A DNA stretch of 20,273 nucleotides, from positions 1 to 20,273 of the forward strand of contig JALXER010000168.1 in assembly GCA_027069385.1 (NCBI GenBank). The letters run 5' to 3'. Shown one piece after another: positions 1 to 6,454 of the stretch (the first letter of the stretch is position 1; the number at the start of each line of letters is the position of its first letter). The notes under the pieces are model-generated. The model did not search any database and was not told the DNA's origin. It saw nothing but the letters and a program-made list of their open reading frames with translations. The translations under genes were made by a program, and so were the position numbers. The DNA comes from Paracoccaceae bacterium. GTDB taxonomy: Bacteria; Pseudomonadota; Alphaproteobacteria; Rhodobacterales; Rhodobacteraceae.

Positions 1-2
1 CG

Positions 3-575
3 CCGTTTTCATCTTTGGCTGAAAACTATGGCCTTGCGGATGTGGATTTCATGAACTGGCTGCGCGGCTATCTGGGGGCATCAAACAAGGCCCTGACCAT
101 CAATCGCTTTGTGGCAGACCAGACGCCGGGCAAGGTTATGGGGCTGCTGTCGATCGAACGGTTGTCGGGGATTTTGAATTTCAGGCAGTATTTCTCGGTC
201 GAACTGGAACAGCTGATCGCGATCCTGCGCGGTCATGGCGACAGCCTGCCCGATGACGCTAATCTGGTTGCCCTGAACCAGAGCCTGCAACAGCTTGCCC
301 AAACCGACCCGACCCTTGGGATCGCGGTGCGGACCTGCGCCAAATGTTCGGACGGTCAACCCGATTACGAATGCATCATCCAGTCATTGGAGATGGTCGG
401 GGGATATTCGTCGCTGCTGGCCATCCGGACACCGGTTGAACGGGTAATTCCGGCCGATACGTTTCTGGCGTCAGAAAGGCCGGTGACGATCTATACCAAT
501 TTGATCCGCTCCTACGCAAAATTCTATCAGCAACCGATCAGATCATCCTGCATTGCATCCATTATCTCGCAATGA
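3..575 (+). CDS. Hypothetical protein, 5' end outside window
   Basis: I do not recognise this protein. The frame is open from the window edge, and the first possible start is a TTG at 15 with no visible ribosome binding site, so the gene probably begins upstream and only its C-terminal part (about 190 residues) is seen. The visible part is soluble-looking, with no membrane segment. Two cysteines lie close together in a C-x-x-C (Cys-Ala-Lys-Cys), with a third cysteine about ten residues later. The middle is leucine/glutamine-rich and probably helical. Its stop overlaps an ATG at 572 (ATGA), but the next gene more likely starts at 617, leaving about 40 bases between them. The two may be cotranscribed. 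No function is proposed. Confidence 0.55.
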   Translation, partial: PFSSLAENYGLADVDFMNWLRGYLGASNKALTINRFVADQTPGKVMGLLSIERLSGILNFRQYFSVELEQLIAILRGHGDSLPDDANLVALNQSLQQLAQTDPTLGIAVRTCAKCSDGQPDYECIIQSLEMVGGYSSLLAIRTPVERVIPADTFLASERPVTIYTNLIRSYAKFYQQPIRSSCIASIISQ

Positions 576-616
576 CCTACCGGAAAGCGCAATCGTTTAC
601 TAAAGAGGCCATACCG

Positions 617-1627
617 ATGTTGAAGAACCTGACAAGCCTGCTCGCCGTTGCTGCCCTGTGGTCGGGCATTGCCGCTGCCGGAACGCTGGATGATGTCCGT
701 GACCGGCGCGAACTGAATTGCGGGGTCTCGCAAAACTCGCTCGGGTTTTCCGCCAAAGATGAAAACGGCGTGCGGCGGGGGTTCGATGTGGACCTGTGCC
801 GGGCCGTTGCCGCTGCGGTACTGGGCGACCCGAACGCGGTGCACTTTGTGCCGCTGACATCCAGTTCGCGCTTTCCCAGTCTGGTGTCAGGCGAAATTGA
901 TTTGCTGGTGCGCACCACCACACACACGTTGTACCGTGATGCCGGAATCGGGGTTTCGTTTGTGGGGGTCAATTATTACGACGGGCAGGGGTTGCTGGTG
1001 CCCAAATCCCTTGGCGTTACTTCGGCAATGCAACTGGACGGCGCGCCGATTTGCGTGATTTCCGGCACCACGACCGAACTGAACCTGTTCGACTTTTTCA
1101 ACCGTAACAACATGACTTATGAAAAGGTTGTGGTGGCCGATGCCGTTGAATCGGCGCTTCAGTTTACCGCCAACGCCTGCGTTGGGCTGACCAATGATAT
1201 TTCGTCGCTGGCGGGGATTCGGGCCTCGCTGGATAATCCGCAAGATTATGTACTGCTGCCCGATGTTCTGTCCAAAGAACCGCTGGGACCGGTGGTCCGC
1301 GAAGGGGATGCGCAATGGGGCGATATCGTCGGCTGGACCCTGAACGCCCTGAAAGCCGCCGAGGAATTCGGGATTACCCGTGCCAATGTGAATGACATGC
1401 TTGCCTCGGAAAACCCCGAGATCCGCCGCCTGTTGGGGGTCGAGGGGGATCTGGGTGCCAAGTTTGATCTGGATGCAGACTGGGCCAGACGCGCGATCGC
1501 TGCCGTTGGCAATTATGGCGAGGTCTTTGCCAATCATCTTGGCGTGAATACCAGTGTCGGGCTGGAACGCGGCTATAACGAGCTGTGGACCAATGGCGGC
1601 CTGATGTATTCGCCGCCCTTCCGCTAG
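617..1627 (+). CDS. Amino-acid ABC transporter periplasmic binding protein (AapJ-like), orphan
   Basis: This is a periplasmic binding protein of the general L-amino-acid family (AapJ/BztA type), which captures amino acids for an ABC importer. From the ATG at 617 it is 336 residues, close to the usual 338-343. That start is preferred over the in-frame ATG at 572 because an AAAGAGG ribosome site lies 8 bases upstream and the protein then opens with a clean signal peptide: Met-Leu-Lys, a hydrophobic core, and a likely cleavage after Ala-Ala-Ala near residue 21. Family signatures include Gly-Phe-Asp-Val-Asp-Leu-Cys-Arg near residue 45, a Thr-Ser-Ser-Ser-Arg-Phe stretch, and a C-terminal Glu-Arg-Gly-Tyr-Asn-Glu-Leu-Trp. 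The downstream gene is convergent and unrelated, and no permease or ATPase genes follow, so it is an orphan component. The family call is firm; the ligand is inferred. Confidence 0.9.
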   Translation: MLKNLTSLLAVAALWSGIAAAGTLDDVRDRRELNCGVSQNSLGFSAKDENGVRRGFDVDLCRAVAAAVLGDPNAVHFVPLTSSSRFPSLVSGEIDLLVRTTTHTLYRDAGIGVSFVGVNYYDGQGLLVPKSLGVTSAMQLDGAPICVISGTTTELNLFDFFNRNNMTYEKVVVADAVESALQFTANACVGLTNDISSLAGIRASLDNPQDYVLLPDVLSKEPLGPVVREGDAQWGDIVGWTLNALKAAEEFGITRANVNDMLASENPEIRRLLGVEGDLGAKFDLDADWARRAIAAVGNYGEVFANHLGVNTSVGLERGYNELWTNGGLMYSPPFR

Positions 1628-1665
1628 GGTCAGGGCCCTTTCGGTTCCGGCAATGGCGCATCTGC

Positions 1666-2664
1666 CTATAAGTCGCTGCCGACCTGAAACAGACAGTCGC
1701 CGCGCTCGACCAGACCGGGCACGCGCTTGCACAACACCATGCCGTCATGCTGGAAATGCAGCGTAACGGGCGTGCGCCACGGGGTTTCGGGAAGGTGGAT
1801 TGCACCGGCGGTATCACCCTTTTTTACCTCGTCCTGAACGTCGTGATAGGGTTCGAACAAGCCGTTATCATAGGCAATGACGGAATCGGTGATGGTCAGC
1901 TCTCGCGTGCCATTGGGCGCATCGGGTACATAGGCCGGCAACATGCCGGTGGCGTGCAACAGCCGCTTGATGCCCCGCTCGGTCAGGGCCAGAATTTCAG
2001 GGCTAACCGCCCCGCCGCCGCCCAGTTCCGCCATCAGGGTGATGGCTCCCTTGCGGTTGCCCCCGCCCATGGCGGTGCGCGCGGTCGAATTGCGCCCGCC
2101 GCCCGAGGTAAAAATCCACGCATAGGGCGCATCAAAGGCAGTTTGCAGATCAACCAGTTTGGCGCTTTCCTCGGGCGAATGGCCCAAGCCCCGCAGCAGG
2201 GTCGGGGGGTAGTACAGCGATGAACCGCCGGAATGGAAATCAAAGAAATAGTCGCACATCGGCAGTAATTCAGCCTCGATATAGTGGGCGATCATTTGCG
2301 TGGGGGTGCCGTGGGCCTCGCCGGGGAAGGCGCGGTTCAGGTTGCCGTCATCCAGCGGTGATGTGCGCGTGCCCGCCTGTGCGGCCGGAAAATTGGCCAT
2401 TGGCAGGATCAGCAGGCGGCCACGAATATCGTTTGCCTCCAGCTCCCGGCTCAACTTGCCTAGCGCGATCTGCCCCTCGTACTCGTCCCCGTGATTGCCC
2501 GCCATCAACAGGGTGGTGGGACCGTCGCCATTGCTGAGCATCACGATCGGCATAAGAATGCGCCCATAGGCGCTGCGATGTACCGAATGGGGCAGGCGTA
2601 GATAGCCCGTATGCTTGCCCTGCGCCGAAAAATCGATATCGGAACTGATCAGCGAGCCGGACAT
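1666..2664 (-). CDS. DoeB-like deacylase (succinylglutamate desuccinylase/aspartoacylase family)
   Basis: This is a zinc-dependent amidohydrolase of the AstE/ASPA family, 332 residues, most like DoeB/EutE, which removes the acetyl group from N-alpha-acetyl-diaminobutyrate in ectoine breakdown. Visible motifs are Asn-His-Gly-Asp-Glu at 57-61 (zinc ligands His58 and Glu61), Asn-Leu-Asn-Arg at 108-111, Asp-Phe-His-Ser-Gly-Gly with zinc ligand His144, and Ala-Glu-Leu-Gly-Gly-Gly-Gly with the likely catalytic Glu213. The ATG follows the arsR stop with no spacer (TAGATG), so the two are translationally coupled. No ectoine-degradation partner such as DoeA is nearby, so the substrate is probably some other N-acyl amino acid made or met under arsenic stress; that is inference. 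It converges with the binding-protein gene, 38 bases away. Confidence 0.82.
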   Translation of the reverse strand: MSGSLISSDIDFSAQGKHTGYLRLPHSVHRSAYGRILMPIVMLSNGDGPTTLLMAGNHGDEYEGQIALGKLSRELEANDIRGRLLILPMANFPAAQAGTRTSPLDDGNLNRAFPGEAHGTPTQMIAHYIEAELLPMCDYFFDFHSGGSSLYYPPTLLRGLGHSPEESAKLVDLQTAFDAPYAWIFTSGGGRNSTARTAMGGGNRKGAITLMAELGGGGAVSPEILALTERGIKRLLHATGMLPAYVPDAPNGTRELTITDSVIAYDNGLFEPYHDVQDEVKKGDTAGAIHLPETPWRTPVTLHFQHDGMVLCKRVPGLVERGDCLFQVGSDL

Positions 2665-2997
2665 CTAGGCGGGGCTTTCCAGCAGGGTAAGAATTTCACC
2701 GCAATGATCCACCTGCCCGTCGCAACAATCCTGCAACAAAAACCGGATCAAGGCGTTCATGGCTTCGATATCGGCCGAATACCTTATTTCGCGCTGGTGG
2801 CGAACCGATTTCAGCAGGCCCGCGCGTTTCAGAATTGCCAGATGCCCCGAAAGGGTCGAGGGCACAATGCCGAGGCGCTCCGAAATCTCGCTGGCGCGGA
2901 TGCTGCTTTTGGCCTGTTTGACCAGCAGGCGGTAAATCGACATGCGAGTATCTTGTGCGAGCGCGGCAAAGGCCTCGATGGCTTTGTGCTGGTCCAT
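2665..2997 (-). CDS. arsR: ArsR-family As(III)/Sb(III)-responsive repressor
   Basis: A 110-residue winged-helix ArsR/SmtB repressor. The DNA-binding helix pair is at about residues 34-57 (Ala-Ser-Glu-Ile-Ser-Glu, then Pro-Ser-Thr-Leu-Ser-Gly-His-Leu), followed by the wing (Arg-Glu-Ile-Arg-Tyr). It lacks the classical Cys-x-Cys in the recognition region. Instead it has Cys91, Cys92 and Cys99 in the C-terminal helix, resembling the As(III) site of Acidithiobacillus ferrooxidans ArsR (adjacent Cys pair plus a third Cys a few residues on, as I recall it). A strong purine-rich ribosome site (GAAAGGGGG) precedes the start. It is the middle gene of the leftward ars arm, 11 bases after the PLP enzyme and coupled to the deacylase. 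It probably controls both arms from the operators at 4067-4159. Confidence 0.93.
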   Translation of the reverse strand: MDQHKAIEAFAALAQDTRMSIYRLLVKQAKSSIRASEISERLGIVPSTLSGHLAILKRAGLLKSVRHQREIRYSADIEAMNALIRFLLQDCCDGQVDHCGEILTLLESPA

Positions 2998-3008
2998 GCT
3001 TCCCCCTT

Positions 3009-4049
3009 TCAGGGCTTGTTCACCAAGTCGTCTTCGTTGGTTATAGCCGGAAAATGGCTTTTATTGACATATTTAAAGTATTCATCCAGATAGGCCATCG
3101 GCCCGTCGGGGCAGGGAAACACGCAGGTGATTTCGCCGCTATCGGTGCGGCGGAAGCTTTCAAGTTTGCCCGTTTCCTCCAGCCCTTTCAGGTGCTTCAG
3201 CAGCCCCGCCAGCGCAAGGCCAGAGCTTGGGCCGGCCAGAATGCCAAGGCGGCTCATCTCCATGCTGGTCAGATAGGCGGTTTCGGTGGGCACGCCTTCC
3301 AGCGCGTCCACATGGTCGCGCCAAGCAAAATCCACCACGTTGAGCAGGTTTTCGGTGCGCACTCCGGGCACATAATTATCCGGCGCGCGCATCACGCCGA
3401 CCACCTTGATATCGGGGTTCTTGCTTTTGAAAAACCGCGAATTGCCGATCAAAGTGCCGGTCGTGCCCAGCCCCACTCCGAAAATATCAATCTTGCCCTC
3501 GGTTTGCTGCCAAATCTGCGGGCCGGTCCATTTTTCATGGGCTGCGGGGTTATCGTTATTCTCATACTGGCCGGGGTTCATGGCATCGGGCTGCTGCCCG
3601 TCCTGCCGCGCTTTGAATACCCCCGTTCTGGGGTCATTTTCCACGGGCGCTTGAGGCTCGACATTCACAATCGGCTCGATGCCAAAGAATTGCAGCATTA
3701 ACAGCTTGTTCCAAGAAATCTCGCTTGGAATGTAGGATTGTGTCCGCGCCACCCCAAATTGCCGCGCCGCCAGCGCCATGGAAAACACCGTATTGCCCGA
3801 TGAATTCTCCACCAGCCGCTCCACGCCTTCCAGTTCACCGCGCCGATACATTTCGCGCACCATGTTAAACGCCGGCACCGCCTTGACGTTGCCCAGCGGC
3901 GACAGCCCCATCATCTTGGCAAAGACCCGCACGCCCTGCGCCGCAAACGGGTTCAGCGATTCGGGCAGTTCAACCATCGGCAGGTTGGGGTGCTTGCCCG
4001 GGTTCAGGAAGTCTTTCAGTGCGTCAGGGCCTTTGAAGGTATTTGTCAT
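3009..4049 (-). CDS. Cysteine-synthase-family PLP enzyme in ars locus
   Basis: A fold-type II PLP enzyme of the cysteine synthase/cystathionine beta-synthase family, 346 residues. Lys56 in Leu-Gly-Asn-Val-Lys is the expected Schiff-base lysine. Ser-Ser-Gly-Asn-Thr at 83-87 binds the substrate carboxylate, Gly-Thr-Thr-Gly-Thr at 195-199 holds the PLP phosphate, and Gly-Pro-Ser-Ser-Gly at 273-277 is the late family motif. The usual Asn-Pro...Ser-Val-Lys-Asp-Arg around the lysine is altered (Asn-Val-Lys-Ala-Val-Pro), so it is not an ordinary CysK. It also has a long insertion around 130-170 (Pro/Asn-rich) before the conserved Trp-Thr-Gly-Pro. It is first in the leftward arm, directly behind the ars operator. 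It may make cysteine or another thiol for arsenite binding, or act on a different O-acyl-serine; the reaction is unknown. Confidence 0.85.
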   Translation of the reverse strand: MTNTFKGPDALKDFLNPGKHPNLPMVELPESLNPFAAQGVRVFAKMMGLSPLGNVKAVPAFNMVREMYRRGELEGVERLVENSSGNTVFSMALAARQFGVARTQSYIPSEISWNKLLMLQFFGIEPIVNVEPQAPVENDPRTGVFKARQDGQQPDAMNPGQYENNDNPAAHEKWTGPQIWQQTEGKIDIFGVGLGTTGTLIGNSRFFKSKNPDIKVVGVMRAPDNYVPGVRTENLLNVVDFAWRDHVDALEGVPTETAYLTSMEMSRLGILAGPSSGLALAGLLKHLKGLEETGKLESFRRTDSGEITCVFPCPDGPMAYLDEYFKYVNKSHFPAITNEDDLVNKP

Positions 4050-4066
4050 GGGGTCCGCCTTAATTA

Positions 4067-4094
4067 TGATAATTCGACAATAGCCGAATAATCA
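4067..4094. promoter_or_regulatory. Putative ArsR operator A
   Basis: A 28-bp inverted repeat: arms TGATAATTCG (4067-4076) and CGAATAATCA (4085-4094), matching at 9 of 10 positions, with an 8-bp spacer. It covers the -10 box of the leftward ars promoter, where a bound ArsR dimer would block transcription. Symmetry and position are seen; binding by ArsR is inferred. Confidence 0.65.
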
Positions 4095-4105
4095 AAGCTT
4101 GACAA
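4077..4105 (-). promoter_or_regulatory. Leftward ars promoter
   Basis: On the minus strand, TTGTCA (4105-4100) is followed by a 17-base spacer and TATTGT (4082-4077), a reasonable sigma70-type match. It would drive the PLP enzyme, arsR and deacylase genes from about 28 bases upstream of the first start codon. Its -35 box overlaps that of the opposite promoter. Confidence 0.55.
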
Positions 4106-4127
4106 GCGACAAGTGAGTTGCTCTAAG
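4099..4127 (+). promoter_or_regulatory. Rightward ars promoter
   Basis: A perfect TTGACA (4099-4104), a 17-base spacer and TCTAAG (4122-4127, 4 of 6 consensus). Transcription would start near 4134 and read aqpS, the C-S lyase gene, arsD and arsA. The -35 box overlaps the -35 of the leftward promoter on the other strand. Confidence 0.6.
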
Positions 4128-4131
4128 GATA

Positions 4132-4159
4132 CGACACTTCGGCAATCGCCGTAATAATA
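4132..4159. promoter_or_regulatory. Putative ArsR operator B (degenerate)
   Basis: This stretch keeps the geometry of operator A: TTCG ends the left arm at 4141, an 8-bp spacer follows, then CGTAATAATA starts at 4150. By position, 7 of 10 left-arm and 6 of 10 right-arm bases match operator A. It overlaps the predicted start of the rightward transcript. The centre is 65 bp from the centre of operator A. It is weaker than A and could be chance resemblance. Confidence 0.4.
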
Positions 4160-4174
4160 TGGGAGCCACTATAT

Positions 4175-4822
4175 ATGCTACGCAAACTTTTTGCCGAATG
4201 GGTTGGCACATTTTCACTCCTCGCCACGGTTGTTGGTTCCGGCATTATGGCCGAAAATCTGGCGGGCGGAAACGTGGCGATTGCGCTTTTGGGTAATACC
4301 ATCCCCACAGGGGCCATTCTGGTTGTACTGATCACGGTGTTCGGGCCGATTTCCGGCGCGCATTTTAACCCCGCCGTCACGCTCAGCTTTGCGCTGCGCA
4401 AGCAAATTTCCATCAGTGACAGCGCGCTTTACCTGCTGGCGCAAATCACCGGCGGCATCGCGGGCGTGTTTGCGGCGCATTTCATGTTTGATATGGACAT
4501 CATCGAGACCTCGACCAAAATTCGCACCGGCCCGGGCCAGTGGATGGGCGAATTTGTCGCCACCTTCGGCCTTGTCGGCACCATTATGGCCTGCATCAAG
4601 GCCCGCCCTAGCGCCGTCCCCATGGCCGTCGGCCTTTACATCACCGCCGCTTACTGGTTCACCTCCTCCACCTCGTTTGCCAACCCCGCTGTCACCATCG
4701 CCCGCAGCTTCTCGGATTCCTTTGCAGGCATTCACCCGTCCGATGTGGGCGCCTTCATCGCCGTGCAACTCGTCGCCGCCATAGCCGCGACCTATACCTT
4801 CAAATGGCTGTTGGAGGAATGA
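4175..4822 (+). CDS. aqpS: AqpS-like aquaglyceroporin (MIP family)
   Basis: A 215-residue MIP channel with six hydrophobic spans and two half-helix motifs, Asn-Pro-Ala at 65-67 and 170-172. After the second motif the usual selectivity-filter arginine is replaced by valine (Asn-Pro-Ala-Val, Val173), as I recall for AqpS of Sinorhizobium meliloti. That channel lies in an ars operon and passes arsenite and bulkier methylated arsenicals. The protein should sit in the inner membrane and let neutral As(OH)3 or organoarsenicals flow down their gradient. It is first in the rightward ars arm, with GGGAG nine bases before the ATG, and its stop overlaps an ATG of the next gene. Family membership is firm; the arsenic role follows from context. 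Confidence 0.88.
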   Translation: MLRKLFAEWVGTFSLLATVVGSGIMAENLAGGNVAIALLGNTIPTGAILVVLITVFGPISGAHFNPAVTLSFALRKQISISDSALYLLAQITGGIAGVFAAHFMFDMDIIETSTKIRTGPGQWMGEFVATFGLVGTIMACIKARPSAVPMAVGLYITAAYWFTSSTSFANPAVTIARSFSDSFAGIHPSDVGAFIAVQLVAAIAATYTFKWLLEE

Positions 4823-4824
4823 CT

Positions 4825-5991
4825 ATGCCCAGCCAATTTGACCTTGAAATCGACCGCCGCGAAGTGCCTGCCCTGAAAATGCACAAAATGGTGCTGGGCG
4901 AGGGCGGCGAGGGCCTGTTTCCCGCCGGTGTGGCTGATATGGATTTCATGGCCCCCGAAGTGGTGCGCGACGCCATGCAAGCGCGCCTCAACCACGGCAT
5001 TTTCGGCTATGAAGCCGTGCCCGATGCCCTGTTCCCCGCGTTGACGGGCTGGATGCAGGCCCGCCACGGCTGGGCGCTGGACCAAAGCCATATTCTGCGC
5101 TCGCCCAACGTCCTCAACACCCTCGCCCTTGCCGCCTCGATCTTCACCAAGGCAGGGGATGGCGTCATCGTGCAACCGCCAGTTTTCTTTGATTTCTACG
5201 ATATTTTGCACGAAAACCACCGCGAGATTCTGCGCAACCCGCTGATCCTTAAGGACGGCCGCTACACGATGGATTTTGACGGGTTGGAGGCCCTCGCCGC
5301 GCAGCCAAGCGCCAAAATGATCTATCTTTGCAACCCGCATAACCCCGTTGGCCGCGTCTGGACAAGGGCCGAGCTGCAACAGCTAGGCGACATCTGCGCC
5401 CGCCACAATGTGCTGGTGGTGTCCGACGAAATCCACGGCGATATCACCTATCAGGGCCATGATTACACCCCCTTCGCGGCGCTCGGCCCCGCCTATGCGG
5501 ATAATTCAATCACCTGCCTTTCCCCCGCCAAAAGCTTCAATATCGCCGCCTGCTGCTCCTCCTTTACGGTCATCCCCAACGACGCCCGCCGCAAAGCCTA
5601 TCAGGTGGAAAACAGCCGCCTGACGGTCAACAAAAACAACGCTTTTGCCAGTGCGGCAATGGTCGCGGCCTATGCTAAGGGCGGCCCGTGGCTGGACGAG
5701 GTGCTGGGCTATCTGGCGGGCAATATCGCCCTTGTGCGCGAAGCCCTCAAACCGCTGGACGCGGTGCAGATGATAGAGCCGGAAGGCACGTTTCTGCTTT
5801 GGCTGGATTTCCGCGCCATGGGCCTAAGCCCCGAAGACCTGACCCAATTTCTGCGCCAAAAGGCCGGCTGGGCCGTCACGCGCGGGCAGGCATTTGGTGT
5901 TGAGGGCGAGGGCTTCGCCCGCGTCAACATCGCCTGCCCCCGCGCCCGACTGGCCCAAGCCCTTGCGCAGCTTACCACCGTATTATCCTGA
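4825..5991 (+). CDS. MalY/PatB-family PLP C-S beta-lyase
   Basis: A fold-type I PLP enzyme, 388 residues, matching MalY/PatB cystathionine beta-lyases, which split C-S bonds of cysteine conjugates to thiol, pyruvate and ammonia. Visible are the early Val-Ala-Asp-Met-Asp-Phe (36-41), Asn-Pro-His-Asn-Pro-Val-Gly-Arg (170-177), Ser-Asp-Glu-Ile-His-Gly-Asp (200-206) and the PLP lysine Lys236 in Ser-Pro-Ala-Lys-Ser-Phe-Asn. The start at 4825 is preferred over 4804 and 4819 because GGAGGA at 4813-4818 is correctly spaced for it; the site lies inside the end of aqpS, so translation is probably coupled. ArsD follows after 20 bases. Its place in an ArsR-controlled operon suggests a substrate linked to arsenic-thiol chemistry or cysteine supply; this is inferred. 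Confidence 0.88.
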   Translation: MPSQFDLEIDRREVPALKMHKMVLGEGGEGLFPAGVADMDFMAPEVVRDAMQARLNHGIFGYEAVPDALFPALTGWMQARHGWALDQSHILRSPNVLNTLALAASIFTKAGDGVIVQPPVFFDFYDILHENHREILRNPLILKDGRYTMDFDGLEALAAQPSAKMIYLCNPHNPVGRVWTRAELQQLGDICARHNVLVVSDEIHGDITYQGHDYTPFAALGPAYADNSITCLSPAKSFNIAACCSSFTVIPNDARRKAYQVENSRLTVNKNNAFASAAMVAAYAKGGPWLDEVLGYLAGNIALVREALKPLDAVQMIEPEGTFLLWLDFRAMGLSPEDLTQFLRQKAGWAVTRGQAFGVEGEGFARVNIACPRARLAQALAQLTTVLS

Positions 5992-6011
5992 CCCAAATGG
6001 AGACCTGAAAA

Positions 6012-6431
6012 ATGACAACCCTGACCGTTTATGACCCCGCCATGTGCTGCGCCACCGGCATTTGTGGTGCCGATGTGGACCAACGTCTGGTCGATTTCGC
6101 CGCCGATCTTGACTGGCTGAAATCCGAAGGCATCGAGGTGAAACGCATCAACATTTCCAACGAGCCGATGGAGTTTGCCACCAATCCCAAGGTGAAAGCC
6201 GTGCTGGATTCCGACGGGGTCGAGGGCCTGCCGGTTATCCTGATCAACGGGGATGTCAACTCCCAAGGCCGGTTCCCCAACCGTGCCGAGCTGGCGGGCT
6301 GGGCAGGTGTGGCGCTTAAGGAACCCGAAGCCAAATCTGTGGGTTGCTGTGGCAGCAATGATGAACCCAAGGCCGACACGGGCTGCTGTGGCGGCGATGC
6401 CAAATCCGAAGCCTCCTCCGGCTGCTGCTAA
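6012..6431 (+). CDS. arsD: ArsD arsenic metallochaperone
   Basis: A 139-residue ArsD, which carries As(III)/Sb(III) from cytosolic thiols to ArsA. The three cysteines that form the metal site, Cys12, Cys13 and Cys18 (Met-Cys-Cys-Ala-Thr-Gly-Ile-Cys), sit at the same numbers as in the E. coli plasmid protein. The C-terminal tail has three vicinal cysteine pairs (112/113, 125/126, 138/139), one more than the two usually described. The last pair ends the protein. A GGAGA ribosome site precedes the start, and arsA begins 23 bases after the stop, the standard arsDA order. Confidence 0.95.
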   Translation: MTTLTVYDPAMCCATGICGADVDQRLVDFAADLDWLKSEGIEVKRINISNEPMEFATNPKVKAVLDSDGVEGLPVILINGDVNSQGRFPNRAELAGWAGVALKEPEAKSVGCCGSNDEPKADTGCCGGDAKSEASSGCC

Positions 6432-6454
6432 TCTCTCTTTCTCAAGGTATCCCC

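Noticed and set aside
572..616. Upstream ATG at 572 as the start of the binding protein
   Set aside because: It would put 15 polar residues before a well-formed signal peptide, whereas the ATG at 617 has a good ribosome site.
1666..2664. Ectoine degradation locus
   Set aside because: Only the DoeB-like gene is present; no ectoine hydrolase, transaminase or ectoine transporter is nearby, and the gene is coupled to arsR.
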